DNA from: SYFT01 sp964471115
GTDB taxonomy: Bacteria; Acidobacteriota; Vicinamibacteria; Vicinamibacterales; SCN-69-37
Reading direction: 5' to 3'
Assembly: GCA_964471115.1 (NCBI GenBank)
Contig: CAYYFE010000017.1
Location: forward strand, 11,403 to 75,402
DNA length: 64,000 nt
Below, piece by piece: positions 33,254-42,209 of the stretch (position 1 is the stretch's first letter; each line of letters begins with the position of its first letter). The notes under the pieces are model-generated. The model did not search any database and was not told the DNA's origin. It saw nothing but the letters and a program-made list of their open reading frames with translations. The position numbers and the translations under genes were made by a program.

Positions 33254-35074
33254 ATGACCCGTGCCCTGAGCCTGCCCCTTCTTGGTGCGCTGCTGGCCGC
33301 CGCGGCGGTGTCCACGCAGTCGCCGGACGAACTGCTGCTGACCAACGGCCGCGTGTACACACTTGATGCGGCCCGGCCATGGGCCGAGGCGGTGGCCATC
33401 CGCGGCGACCGCATCGTCGCGGTCGGCTCCAACGCGGAGGCCCGCGCGGCGGTCGGTGCGACGGCCCGCGTGGTCGACCTGCGCGGCCAGTTCACCCTGC
33501 CCGGGTTCAACGACGCCCATGTGCACGTGGAGAGCACCGGCGCGCTGCTGCTGGGCGTGAATCTGCTCGACGTGCACGATGCCGCGCGGTTCACCGAACG
33601 CATCGCCGGCGCCGCCGCTCGGATGCCGAAGGGCAGCTGGATCACCCGCGGCGAGTGGGGCGCCTACGAACAATGGGGGCAGGGCGCGAGCGGCCAGGGA
33701 CAACCTGCGGGCGCCGGCACGCCGGCGGCCCGCTTCACGCCACATCGGGGCCTGATCGATGCCGTGACACCGGAGCACCCGGTGCTGGTCAATCGCTTTG
33801 ACGGCAGCGAGTCGCTGGCGAATTCGCTCGCCCTGAAGCTTGCGGGGATCGACGAAAACACGCCACAGCCCACCGGCGGGGAGATTCGCCGCGATGCGGC
33901 CGGACGGTTGACCGGCATCCTCACGGGCACGGCCGCGGCGATGGTGCGCAAGGTCATACCGCCGATTTCCTTCGAGCAGCGCCTGGCGCAGGTGCGTCTC
34001 GTCCTTCAGGAAGCGCGCGAGGGCGGCGTGACGACCATCCAGGACCTGACCAGCGCGCCGCAGCTGCAGGCGTATCAGGAACTCAAACGGCGCGGGGAAT
34101 TGACCACACGCATCAATCTGCGGCCGACGCTCGATCAGGTGACGGCCACCGCGGCGCTGGGCATCTCGCAGGGATTTGGCGATGACTGGCTGCGGTATGT
34201 CGGCTACAAGGCCTGGGTCGACGGCATCATGGGCAGCAGCGGTGCGATGTTCTTCGAGCCGTACGACCATCAGCCCACCAACAAGGGCCTGCTGCGGCCC
34301 ATCATGCGGCCCGAGGGCGCCGATGGCGCGGCGATGGAGCTCACGCCGGCGCAGCGGTACACGGATTTCCCGCCCGGCAACCTCGAGAAGCTGATCGTGC
34401 AGGCGATCCCGACCGGCCTGACGCCACACATCCACGCGATTGGCGACAAGGGCAACCGCATCATCCTGGACATCTACGAGAAGCTGCTGACGCAACAGAA
34501 TCTGGTCGACAGGGACCACCGCTGGCGGGTCATTCACGCGCAGGTGGTGTATCCGGATGACTTCCCGCGGTTCGGCCGCCTGAAACTCGTGGCCGAGATC
34601 AACCCGTACCACGTGTCCGATGACATGCGGTGGATGGAAGAGCGCATCGGGCGGAAGCGCTCGGAGGGGGCGTATGCCTTCCGCAAGCTCAAGGACGCCG
34701 GCGCCGTCCTGGTATTCGGCAGCGATTCGCCAGGCACCAACGCGGCGCGCTACTTCCTCAACCCGGTCTACGGTCTGTACGCGGCGGTCAGCCGGCAGAC
34801 ACTGACCGGAGAACCCAAGGACGGGTGGTTCCCCGATCAGCGGCTGACGATCGAAGAGGCGATCGAGGCGTACACCAAGGCGCCGGCGTGGGCGTCATTC
34901 GAGGAAGCCATCAAGGGCACGTTGTCACCCGGCAAGCTGGCCGACATCGCCGTCTTCGACACAGATCTCATCGCCATCGGCAAGACCAACCCCGCCGGCC
35001 TGCTCAACGCCCGCGCCACCATGACGATCGTGGGCGGGAGGGTGGTCTACACGCGCACAGAGGTGGCGAGATGA
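33254..35074 (+). CDS. Secreted amidohydrolase, YtcJ-like
   Basis: 606 residues. Signal peptide (about 1-20), then the amidohydrolase composite: LLLTNGRVYTLDAARPWAEAVAIRGDRIVAVG, metal-binding H89-x-H91 in GFNDAHVHVEST, HIHAIGDKGN, a carboxylated-Lys-type or Glu region in the middle, and VFGSDSPGTNA near the C-terminus, as in the Amidohydro_3/YtcJ group. Substrate is not predictable for this family. Located 13 bp after the hydratase fusion in the same direction. Its stop codon TGA (35072-35074) lies in the second unit of an octamer array. Confidence 0.88.
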   Translation: MTRALSLPLLGALLAAAAVSTQSPDELLLTNGRVYTLDAARPWAEAVAIRGDRIVAVGSNAEARAAVGATARVVDLRGQFTLPGFNDAHVHVESTGALLLGVNLLDVHDAARFTERIAGAAARMPKGSWITRGEWGAYEQWGQGASGQGQPAGAGTPAARFTPHRGLIDAVTPEHPVLVNRFDGSESLANSLALKLAGIDENTPQPTGGEIRRDAAGRLTGILTGTAAAMVRKVIPPISFEQRLAQVRLVLQEAREGGVTTIQDLTSAPQLQAYQELKRRGELTTRINLRPTLDQVTATAALGISQGFGDDWLRYVGYKAWVDGIMGSSGAMFFEPYDHQPTNKGLLRPIMRPEGADGAAMELTPAQRYTDFPPGNLEKLIVQAIPTGLTPHIHAIGDKGNRIILDIYEKLLTQQNLVDRDHRWRVIHAQVVYPDDFPRFGRLKLVAEINPYHVSDDMRWMEERIGRKRSEGAYAFRKLKDAGAVLVFGSDSPGTNAARYFLNPVYGLYAAVSRQTLTGEPKDGWFPDQRLTIEEAIEAYTKAPAWASFEEAIKGTLSPGKLADIAVFDTDLIAIGKTNPAGLLNARATMTIVGGRVVYTRTEVAR

Positions 35075-35152
35075 CGAGGTGGCGAGATGGCGAGGTGGCG
35101 AGATGGCGAGATGGCGAGATGGCGAGGTGGCGAGGTGGCGAGGTGGCGAGGT
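35061..35152 (+). repeat. Octamer array ARRTGGCG, 11.5 copies
   Basis: Eleven consecutive units of AGGTGGCG or AGATGGCG (one AGATGACG, which provides the amidohydrolase stop) plus AGGT. Longest run of this unit in the window. It joins a GC hairpin through GTACGCGTAG. Confidence 0.95.
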
Positions 35153-35160
35153 ACGCGTAG

Positions 35161-35183
35161 CGCGGCCGGTTCTGCCGGCCGCG
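35161..35183. terminator. CGCGGCCGG hairpin between convergent genes
   Basis: Perfect 9-bp stem CGCGGCCGG / CCGGCCGCG, loop TTCTG, two bases before the stop of the dienelactone hydrolase gene and after the octamer array. No T-run, so Rho-independent strength is uncertain. Resembles the hairpin at 7413-7435. Confidence 0.65.
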
Positions 35184-35185
35184 AA

Positions 35186-36076
35186 CTACCGTCGTAGATG
35201 TGTGTTGAAGAACGCGACCGTGCGTGACCAGGCGAGTTTGGCGGCCTTTTCGTCGTAGCGCGGCGTGGTGTCGTTGTTGAAGCCGTGCTGCGTGCCTTCG
35301 TACATGAACATCTCGTACTTGACGCCAGCGGCTTTGAGCGCTTCTTCGTAGGCCGGCCACGCGTTGTTGATGCGCGGGTCGTTGCCGGCGTAGTGAATCT
35401 GCATCGGCGCCTTGATGGTGGCGGCATCGGCGGGGTTGCCGCCGCCGTAGAAGGGCACGGATGCCGCGAGATCGGGAATGCGCGAGGCCAGCATCTTCGA
35501 GGCGCTGCCGCCCCAGCAGAAGCCGACGCAGCCCACCCGTCCGGTGCACTCGGCGTGTTTCTGCAGGAAGCCCACGGAGGCCACGATGTCTTCGCGCGTC
35601 TTGGCCTGGTCGAGTTTCTGGAACAGCGCGCGCGCTTCGTCTTCACCCGAGGCCGGGTAGCCGCCGAGCGGCGTCAGCGCGTCGGGCGCAAACGCGATGA
35701 AGTTGTCGAGCGCCAGCCGGCGCGTGATGTCCTCGATATGCGGGTTGAGACCGCGGTTCTCGTGGATGACGATGATGCCGGGGAGGCGGCCGGCGGCCTT
35801 GGCGGGCCGCACGAGATAGCCCTTCATCGTCCCTGAGCCCTGTGGCGACGGGTACTCGACGTACTCGGCGCGAATCCGGCTGTCGTCCTTCGCCACCTGC
35901 TGCGCCGCGGCAAAATTCGGGCTGAGCGCATCCAGCAACATGCCGGCGGTCATGCCGCCGACGGCGAACTTCGATGCGCGGTCGAGGAAGCCCCGCCGGT
36001 CGATGTGGCCGTGCACGTAGGCGTCAAACAGGATCAACACTTCGGGATCGAAGTCGGCAGCGGTCTTGCGTTCCAT
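35186..36076 (-). CDS. Dienelactone hydrolase family protein, Tat-type N-terminus
   Basis: 296 residues from ATG 36076 (MERKTAADFD), with GGGAGG upstream; an in-frame ATG at 36103 lies in the promoter. The N-terminus has RRGFLDRASKFAVGG then a hydrophobic run, a twin-arginine-like export signal after a cytosolic lead of about 26 residues. The catalytic domain has the dienelactone-hydrolase triad: C177 in VGFCWGGSA, D223 in AGNDPRIN and H254 in GTQHGFNND, with E106 in IHENRGL. Such enzymes open dienelactones in aromatic degradation or act as general esterases; no chlorocatechol genes are nearby, so substrate is open. Confidence 0.9.
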   Translation of the reverse strand: MERKTAADFDPEVLILFDAYVHGHIDRRGFLDRASKFAVGGMTAGMLLDALSPNFAAAQQVAKDDSRIRAEYVEYPSPQGSGTMKGYLVRPAKAAGRLPGIIVIHENRGLNPHIEDITRRLALDNFIAFAPDALTPLGGYPASGEDEARALFQKLDQAKTREDIVASVGFLQKHAECTGRVGCVGFCWGGSASKMLASRIPDLAASVPFYGGGNPADAATIKAPMQIHYAGNDPRINNAWPAYEEALKAAGVKYEMFMYEGTQHGFNNDTTPRYDEKAAKLAWSRTVAFFNTHLRR

Positions 36077-36098
36077 GGCGTGGAGCCTCCCGCGGGGC

Positions 36099-36115
36099 AG
36101 CATAGCAAGTAAAAT
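36099..36115. promoter_or_regulatory. Divergent -10 elements: dienelactone hydrolase / TolC-like gene
   Basis: Minus strand: TATGCT (36099-36104), giving a leader of about 15 nt containing GGGAGG for the hydrolase. Plus strand: TAAAAT (36110-36115), then 6 nt GTCCGG and ATG 36122, so the TolC-like gene is probably leaderless. No clear -35 for either. Confidence 0.5.
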
Positions 36116-36121
36116 GTCCGG

Positions 36122-37642
36122 ATGCGAGTATGGCTAGGTGTATTGGTGGCGCTGGTCCTGGCGCCCGCTGGGGCGGCCGCCCAGCTGGTGGTGTCCGGTC
36201 AGCAGGAACCCACGGAACTCACGCTGGAGAGCATGGTCGAAATGGGCCTGCGCGACAGCTATCGCGTACGGCAGCTGCAGCTGGAGGTCGAGCGGACCCG
36301 CAGCCTGCTCAGCGCCGAACGCGCCGGTCTCAAGTCGCGTGTCCAGTTGAACATCGCGGCGCCGCAATTTCAGGCAATCTCCGACAACAAGTGGAACTCG
36401 GTGCTGGGCCGCAACGAGCTGGTGCGGGAGGACACGCGCCGCTTTCAGCTGGATCTGTCCGTGCGGCAGCCGGTGATCCTGTTCGGCTATCCCACCAACG
36501 GCGTGTTGTCGCTCAACAACCGCGTGTATCGCTACACCCAGGTGGATGGCGAGGAGCGCGACACCACGTTCTACAACCGCTATTTCATCGCCTACGACCA
36601 GCCGCTGTTCCAGCCCAACCGGATGAAGAACGATCTGGAGGAGGCCGAACTCAACCTCGAAAAGGCCGAACTGCGGTTCACGAGCGACGTGGTGTCGGCG
36701 GTGGACGACATCGCGACCGACTATGCGGACCTGGTCAGCGACACGTTCCGCCGTGACCGGGCGAACGAGTTCGCCCGCGACCTGACGACCGTGCTCGAGG
36801 CCGTGCGCGCCGTGGTCGAGGAGAATCCCACGCGCGCCGGCGACCTCGATCTGATTCGGGTGGAACTGGCCAACGCACGCGAGGCGGAGAGCCAGACCGC
36901 CTCGAACCTGCGCAATCGCGAGCAGACGATCAAACAGCGCCTGCAGATGCCGGCCACCACGCCCGTTGTCGTACGCGCGAACCTCGACAACCTGACGCCG
37001 GTCAAGGTGGATCCGCAGGAAGCCATCCGCCTGGCGTCCACGCTGACGCCGCGGATGCGGCAGCTGACCATCGCGACCCGCGAGAACGAGATTCGGCTCA
37101 ACGAGACGAAGGGGCAGAACGCGTTCCGCATGAACCTGAACCTGACCTACGGCCGCGAGGTGCAGGATCCCCGGTTCCAGAACCTCTGGACCGAACCGCG
37201 CAACAGCTACACGGTGGAGGTCAACGCGACGGTGCCGATTTGGGACTGGGGCGAGCGGAAACACCGCATCCAGGCGCAGCAGTTCTCCCTCGACCGCGCG
37301 AAGTTGTCCGAAGAGCAGACCCTCTCGGAAATCGAGACCGAGGTGCGGAATCTGGTGGCCAGCCTCGAAGATTTCGGCCGGCGCGCCCAGACCATGGCCG
37401 AGACGCTCAAGCTGGCCCATGAGCTGACCGAAACCACGGTCAGCCGGTACCGGGCCGGCGAGGTGGGCCTGTCGGACCTCATGCAGGCGCTGTCGCGGGA
37501 GACGACCACCGCGAACAACCTGCTCAACGCCTGGCAGGGGTACCAGCGAACGCTGCGCCGCATCAAGGAAGTCACGTTCTTCGACTTCGAAGCCGGGATG
37601 CCGCTGGCCGACCGATTCAAGATCGGGCCGGCCCGTCAGTAG
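36122..37642 (+). CDS. TolC-family outer-membrane efflux protein
   Basis: 506 residues. Signal peptide to about 20 (LAPAGAAAQ). The body is built of long heptad-rich helices in two halves, with LTLESMVEMGLRDSYRVRQLQLEVERTRSLL opening the first, and VSRYRAGEVGLSDLMQALSRETTTANNLLNAWQGYQRTLRRI closing the second, the pattern of outer membrane efflux proteins. Beta-strand segments such as NLTYGREVQDP and TVEVNATVPIWDWG supply barrel strands. It would provide the outer-membrane exit duct of an RND, ABC or MFS pump, but no inner-membrane pump or adaptor is adjacent. TAAAAT 6 nt before ATG suggests a leaderless message. Confidence 0.87.
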   Translation: MRVWLGVLVALVLAPAGAAAQLVVSGQQEPTELTLESMVEMGLRDSYRVRQLQLEVERTRSLLSAERAGLKSRVQLNIAAPQFQAISDNKWNSVLGRNELVREDTRRFQLDLSVRQPVILFGYPTNGVLSLNNRVYRYTQVDGEERDTTFYNRYFIAYDQPLFQPNRMKNDLEEAELNLEKAELRFTSDVVSAVDDIATDYADLVSDTFRRDRANEFARDLTTVLEAVRAVVEENPTRAGDLDLIRVELANAREAESQTASNLRNREQTIKQRLQMPATTPVVVRANLDNLTPVKVDPQEAIRLASTLTPRMRQLTIATRENEIRLNETKGQNAFRMNLNLTYGREVQDPRFQNLWTEPRNSYTVEVNATVPIWDWGERKHRIQAQQFSLDRAKLSEEQTLSEIETEVRNLVASLEDFGRRAQTMAETLKLAHELTETTVSRYRAGEVGLSDLMQALSRETTTANNLLNAWQGYQRTLRRIKEVTFFDFEAGMPLADRFKIGPARQ

Positions 37643-37652
37643 GGGCGCTATC

Positions 37653-38462
37653 ATGCTGGGCGTGCGGGCGGGCTTGATCGCGGGAATGCTGATGGCGGCG
37701 GCGTGTGGCGGCGACGGCCCGCGCACGCCCACCGCGCCGCCGCCGGTGTCCTCCACCGAATCGTGCGCCGCGTTTGGCGCGACCACCGCCGGCAGCGACA
37801 ACGTGCGTCCCAACATCCTCAGCGGGTCGGTCTGCAACCCGTCCGGGTCCTCCGTGGTGCGCGTGAACCTCAAGACCGAAACGGGCGCGTCGGCCGGCAT
37901 CTGCACGGGGACGCTCATCGGGCCGCGCGCCGTGCTGACGGCGGCGCATTGTCTGGATGGCGATGTCCGCGCCGCGCAGATCTGGCTGGGGACGGGCGCC
38001 GAGATCGTCGCCGCGTCGTATCACTTTCCGCCCGGGTTCGTCTTTAACGCGCCGAACAGCTTTGATGTCGGCGTCATGTTGTTCGATCAGGACATCCCGC
38101 GCACGCCGATGCCAATCCTCACCAGCCGCGAGGGACAGGTGGGGGAGGCCGCGGTCATTGCCGGCTGGGGCCGCGACGAAAACGACGTCACGACGCAACT
38201 GAAGGCCGGCAGCACCTCGATCTCGGCGGTCTCGGCCGCGTTCCTCCAGACGATCTTCGCGCCGCCGTCGGCCTCGGTCTGCTCGGGCGACTCCGGCGGG
38301 CCGATTCTGTTGCAGCACAACGGCGCCTGGGCGGTCGGTGGCATCACGTCGGCCACCTCCTCGGCGGCCTGCAACACGGGCACGAATTTTTATCAGGCGG
38401 TCTTCAACAGCAACGTGCGAGGGTTCATCACGCAGTTTGTGCCGACGGTGGCGCAACGCTGA
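37653..38462 (+). CDS. Trypsin-like (S1) serine protease, lipoprotein
   Basis: 269 residues. Hydrophobic N-terminus ending LMAAACGGDG gives a lipobox with Cys 18, so it is likely lipid-anchored in the periplasm or outer membrane. Chymotrypsin-fold catalytic triad is complete: H99 in VLTAAHC, D138 in NSFDVGVMLF, S214 in VCSGDSGGPILL. Cysteines around these motifs may form disulfides. Length and motif spacing fit secreted trypsin-like proteases. GTG 37662 is an alternative start. Its stop lies in a short octamer array. Target unknown. Confidence 0.92.
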   Translation: MLGVRAGLIAGMLMAAACGGDGPRTPTAPPPVSSTESCAAFGATTAGSDNVRPNILSGSVCNPSGSSVVRVNLKTETGASAGICTGTLIGPRAVLTAAHCLDGDVRAAQIWLGTGAEIVAASYHFPPGFVFNAPNSFDVGVMLFDQDIPRTPMPILTSREGQVGEAAVIAGWGRDENDVTTQLKAGSTSISAVSAAFLQTIFAPPSASVCSGDSGGPILLQHNGAWAVGGITSATSSAACNTGTNFYQAVFNSNVRGFITQFVPTVAQR

Positions 38463-38486
38463 TGGGTTAGTGGGCTGATGGGTGAT
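38460..38486 (+). repeat. Short octamer array TRRTGGGY, 3 copies
   Basis: TGATGGGT, TAGTGGGC, TGATGGGT then GAT. The first TGA is the stop codon of the S1 protease gene. The RRTGGG core is shared with the arrays at 4489 and 63143. Confidence 0.7.
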
Positions 38487-38515
38487 AGTTTCTGCAGGTC
38501 AAGGAGTGAAGTGAG

Positions 38516-40222
38516 ATGAGACACGGACGACAGCTGGTTCTGGGATGGATTGCCGTGGTGCTGCTGGCGGCGGCGCCGCAGGCGCAGGCGCCGACGGTGT
38601 CCGATCTGCGGACGCAGGCGGAGACGTCGAAGTTCACCGAATACACCAGCTACGACAACATGATGAAGTACCTGCAGGACCTGCAGGCCCGCAGCCTGGA
38701 GATGCGGGTGGGCACGTACGGCGAAACGCACAGCGGCCGGGTGTTGCCGTACGCGATCTACAGCCGTCCCACCGTGACGCAGCCATGGGAGGCCTGGGCG
38801 CTGGGCAAACCCGTCATCGTGCTGGCGGCCGGCGTGCATGGCGGCGAGCGCACCCTGCGCGAGTCGGTGCTCATCCTGATGCGCGAACTGGCCGACCGCA
38901 CCTCGGAGGCCAATCGCCACCTCGACGACCTCGTCATCATCGTCGTGCCGCAGATCAACCCGGACGGGTTCTCGGCCGAGCCGAACCCGACGCGCGGCAA
39001 CCTCTGGGGCCTCGACCTGAACCGCGACTACATGAAACTCGAGCAGCCCGAGATTCAGGGGTACGTGCAGAACATCATCCTGAAGTGGCAGCCGTACCTG
39101 TTCATCGACGGCCACAACGGCGGGTCATTCCCCTACAACCTGAACTACCAGTGCGGCAGCCATGCCGCCCACGACCAGCGCATCACGCAGCTGTGTGACA
39201 CCAGCATCTTCCCGGCCATCAACAAGCGCCTCGAGGCCGAACAGTTCCGCGCGTGGTACTACTCCGGCGGCAACGCGCAGCAGTGGAACGTGGGCGGGTC
39301 GGAGCCGCGCATCGGCCGGAACTACGGCGCGTTTGCCAACTCGGTCGGCATCCTCTTCGAGTCCCCCGGCGGTCAGCCGATGGAGATTGGCGTCAAGAGC
39401 GGCCTCTTGGGCTACAAGGCCGTGGTGGAGTGGTCGCGCGCGAACCGCACGGCGCTGCGTGAGGTGGTGGATCGGGCCCGTCGTGAAACGATCGCGATGG
39501 GAGAGAAACCCGGCGACCAGGTGCCCCTCGAGGTCCGGTACGAGGCCGAGGACCAGCCGGTCAACTACCTGATCGGCGAAGGCCAGGGCGAGAACCGCAA
39601 GATCGTCGAAGTGACCGGCGCGCGCCTGATGAAGAAGCCGGTGCCGGTGATTTCGCGGCCGCGTCCGTACGCGTACGTGCTGCCGCGCGAAGCCACCGAG
39701 GCCGTCAAGCTGCTGCGTCAGCATGGCATCACGGTGGAACAGCTGACCGCGGCGTCGTCGCTCGAGATTTCGGCGTATACCGTCAAGGGCGTTCAGTACC
39801 GCCAGGAATACAACCATGCGGCCGCCGCGCGTGTGGAGGTCGGTGAGGTCCTGACGCTGACGCGTCAGTTCCCGGCCGGGTCCTACGTGGTCCGCACGGC
39901 CCAGATGCAGGGGCGCGTGGCGGTGCACCTGCTCGAACCCGAGTCGACCGACAGCGTCATCTACTGGAATCGCATGGACGCCTGGTTGCCGCGTCCCGGC
40001 GCCGCGGCGGCCGCGCCCAGCGACGATGATGCGCCGCCGCAGGCGGGTGCGGGCGCGGGTCGTGGTCGCGGCGCAGGTGCGGGCGCAGGTGCCGGGGCCG
40101 GCGCGGGCCGAGGTGCCGGAGCCGGACGTGGAGCCGGACGCGGCGGGCAGGCCACGCCGCCGCTGGCGCCCATCTTCAAGGTGATGGCGCCGACGCCGAT
40201 GCCGTTGCGAATCGTGCAGTAA
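38516..40222 (+). CDS. M14-family zinc carboxypeptidase, secreted
   Basis: 568 residues. Signal peptide (about 1-24). Zinc carboxypeptidase domain: H108-G-G-E111 in AAGVHGGERTLRE, NPDGFSAE and GLDLNRDYMKLEQPE (substrate carboxylate and Arg region), FIDGHNGG with a third zinc histidine, and FESPGG near the expected catalytic Glu area. After about residue 500 the chain becomes a low-complexity Gly/Ala/Arg tail (GAGRGRGAGAG and similar) before a short hydrophilic end; this may be a disordered surface linker. Large secreted M14 proteins of this kind are common in acidobacteria. AAGGAG precedes the ATG. The next gene starts two bases after the stop. Confidence 0.88.
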   Translation: MRHGRQLVLGWIAVVLLAAAPQAQAPTVSDLRTQAETSKFTEYTSYDNMMKYLQDLQARSLEMRVGTYGETHSGRVLPYAIYSRPTVTQPWEAWALGKPVIVLAAGVHGGERTLRESVLILMRELADRTSEANRHLDDLVIIVVPQINPDGFSAEPNPTRGNLWGLDLNRDYMKLEQPEIQGYVQNIILKWQPYLFIDGHNGGSFPYNLNYQCGSHAAHDQRITQLCDTSIFPAINKRLEAEQFRAWYYSGGNAQQWNVGGSEPRIGRNYGAFANSVGILFESPGGQPMEIGVKSGLLGYKAVVEWSRANRTALREVVDRARRETIAMGEKPGDQVPLEVRYEAEDQPVNYLIGEGQGENRKIVEVTGARLMKKPVPVISRPRPYAYVLPREATEAVKLLRQHGITVEQLTAASSLEISAYTVKGVQYRQEYNHAAAARVEVGEVLTLTRQFPAGSYVVRTAQMQGRVAVHLLEPESTDSVIYWNRMDAWLPRPGAAAAAPSDDDAPPQAGAGAGRGRGAGAGAGAGAGAGRGAGAGRGAGRGGQATPPLAPIFKVMAPTPMPLRIVQ

Positions 40223-40224
40223 CC

Positions 40225-41367
40225 GTGGATCCGTTGCTCCGCTGGCGCGCAGAGTTTCCGATCCTCGACACGTGTACGTACCTGGTGAGTCATTCACTGG
40301 GGGCGATGCCGGCGCGGACGGAAACGTACCTCGCCCAGTTCGCGAAGGAGTGGGGCACTCGCGGGGTCCGGGCGTGGCATGAAGGGTGGTGGGAGGTCGG
40401 CCGGACGACGGGCGACTTGCTGGCCCCCATCATCGGCGCCGCGCCGGGCACCATCTCGATGCATCAGAACGCCACGGTCGCCCAGTCGATCGTGGCGTCC
40501 TGTTTCAGCTTCAACGGTCCGCGCCGCAAGGTGATCGTCCAGGACCTGGATTTCCCGTCGAACCATTACCTGTTTCACGGCTTCCGGCGGTACGGCGCGG
40601 ACGTGGTGACGGTGCCGTCCGACGACCGGGTGCGCGGGCACATCGGCCGCGTCGTGGATGCGATTGACGAACACACGGCGCTGGTGAACCTGTCGCTCGT
40701 GTTGTTCCGCAGCGCGCACCTGCAGGACGTGCGGCCGGCGATCGAGAAGGCGCACCGGGTGGGCGCGCGGGTGGTGCTCGACCTGTATCAGGCGGCCGGT
40801 GCGGTGCCGGTGGACGTGGCGGCGCTCGGGTGTGACTTCGCCGTGGGCGGCAGCGTGAAATGGCTGTGCGGCGGCCCCGGAGCGGGCTATCTGTACGTGC
40901 GGCCCGATCTGATGACCGAACTGGCGCCGGCGGTCGTGGGCTGGGCCGGTCATGCGCGGCCGTTCCAGTTCGAACCCGGGCCGGTCGACTACGCCGATGG
41001 CCTGGAGCGGTTCCAGAGCGGCACGCCCAACGTGCCGTCGCTGTATTCCGCGCGCGCGGGGTACGAAATCGTGGCTGAGGTCGGCGTGCCTGCTATTCGC
41101 GAGAAGTCGCTGCGGCTGACCCGCCGTCTAATGGACGCGGCGCGGGCGCGCGACTGGCGGCTGAACACCCCCGATGGCGACCACGAGCGGGGCGCGTCGG
41201 TGGTGATTGACGTGCCCGAGGGGGAGCGGGTGGCGCAGGCGCTGATTGCGCGTGAGGTCATCGTGGATTACCGGCCGGGCGCCGGCATCAGGCTGGCGCC
41301 ACACTTTTATTCGACCGCGGAGGAGATCGATCACGCCGTGGCGATCATGGATGAGGTTCTGGGATGA
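40225..41367 (+). CDS. Kynureninase-like class V PLP enzyme
   Basis: 380 residues from GTG 40225. Fold-type I, class V: opening YLVSHSLGAMP resembles kynureninase, the Schiff-base lysine is K212 in GGSVKWLCGGPGAGYLYV, and VVLDLYQAAGAVPVDV carries the Asp that contacts the pyridine nitrogen. The motif set is closest to kynureninase (kynurenine to anthranilate plus alanine), yet no other kyn genes are seen, so other C-C or C-S lyase activity is possible. Stop overlaps the next ATG by 4 bp, tying it to acyl-CoA enzymes; a link between tryptophan/aromatic catabolism and the CoA enzymes is plausible. Confidence 0.72.
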   Translation: MDPLLRWRAEFPILDTCTYLVSHSLGAMPARTETYLAQFAKEWGTRGVRAWHEGWWEVGRTTGDLLAPIIGAAPGTISMHQNATVAQSIVASCFSFNGPRRKVIVQDLDFPSNHYLFHGFRRYGADVVTVPSDDRVRGHIGRVVDAIDEHTALVNLSLVLFRSAHLQDVRPAIEKAHRVGARVVLDLYQAAGAVPVDVAALGCDFAVGGSVKWLCGGPGAGYLYVRPDLMTELAPAVVGWAGHARPFQFEPGPVDYADGLERFQSGTPNVPSLYSARAGYEIVAEVGVPAIREKSLRLTRRLMDAARARDWRLNTPDGDHERGASVVIDVPEGERVAQALIAREVIVDYRPGAGIRLAPHFYSTAEEIDHAVAIMDEVLG

Positions 41368-42209
41368 TTCGAACGATTGCCGTACTGGGCGCGGGGACGA
41401 TGGGCCATGGGGTGGCCCACGCGGCCGTGGCGGGCGGATTTGAAACGCGGCTGTACGACGTGTCCGATGCGCAGCTGGCCAAGGCGCGCGGGCAGATTGA
41501 CGGCATCCTTCGCAAGGCTGTGGAACTCGGCAAGCTGCAGACGGCGGAGGCCGACGCCGCCTCGGCGCGCCTGTCGACGACCTCCAATGTGGCCGACGCG
41601 CTGGCGGAGGCCGACCTGATCATCGAGACGGCACCCGAACGCATCGACATCAAGATGGGCCTGTTCGCCGACATCGAACGCCACGCCCGCAAGGACGCGG
41701 TGGTGGCCAGCAACACGTCGGCGCTGTCGATTACCGAGATGGCCGGCACGCTGAGTGATCCCTCGCGTGTGGCCGGGATGCACTTCTTCAACCCCGTCCA
41801 CAAGATGAAACTCATCGAGATCGTCCGCGCGCTCGAGTCCAGCGAGCGGGCGCTGACGACGATCGAGGAGGTGTCGCGGCAGATGGGCAAGGAGACGGTG
41901 CTCGTCAGGGAAGCGCCGGGATTCATCACCACCCGCGTGAACGCCAGCATCGGCAACGAGGCGTTTTTCATGCTGATGGAAGGCGTGGCCTCTCCGCGTG
42001 ACATCGACAAGGCCCTCAAGCTGGGCCTGAACCACCCGATGGGGCCGTTCGAACTGGTCGATCTCGTGGGGCTGGACACGCGGCTCAGCATCCTCGAGTA
42101 TCTGCACCGCAGCATGGGTGAAAAGTACCGGCCGTGCCCGCTCCTGGCGCAGTATGTGAAAGCCGGGCGTCTGGGCAAGAAGGTGGGCAAGGGCGTGTAT
42201 GAGTATTGA
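41364..42209 (+). CDS. 3-hydroxyacyl-CoA dehydrogenase (3-hydroxybutyryl-CoA type)
   Basis: 281 residues, usual length. NAD-binding motif G9-A-G-T-M-G14 at the N-terminus, IETAPERIDIKMGLFADIE, SNTSALSITEMA, and GMHFFNPVHKMKLIEIVR with the catalytic His, followed by the C-terminal 3HCDH domain (APGFITTRVNASIGNEAF, LNHPMGPFELVDLVGLDT). Oxidises 3-hydroxyacyl-CoA with NAD+, or runs in reverse in butyrate-type routes. Overlaps genes on both sides (ATGA upstream, 11 bp downstream), so it is tightly co-expressed with the hydratase that follows. Confidence 0.94.
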   Translation: MIRTIAVLGAGTMGHGVAHAAVAGGFETRLYDVSDAQLAKARGQIDGILRKAVELGKLQTAEADAASARLSTTSNVADALAEADLIIETAPERIDIKMGLFADIERHARKDAVVASNTSALSITEMAGTLSDPSRVAGMHFFNPVHKMKLIEIVRALESSERALTTIEEVSRQMGKETVLVREAPGFITTRVNASIGNEAFFMLMEGVASPRDIDKALKLGLNHPMGPFELVDLVGLDTRLSILEYLHRSMGEKYRPCPLLAQYVKAGRLGKKVGKGVYEY

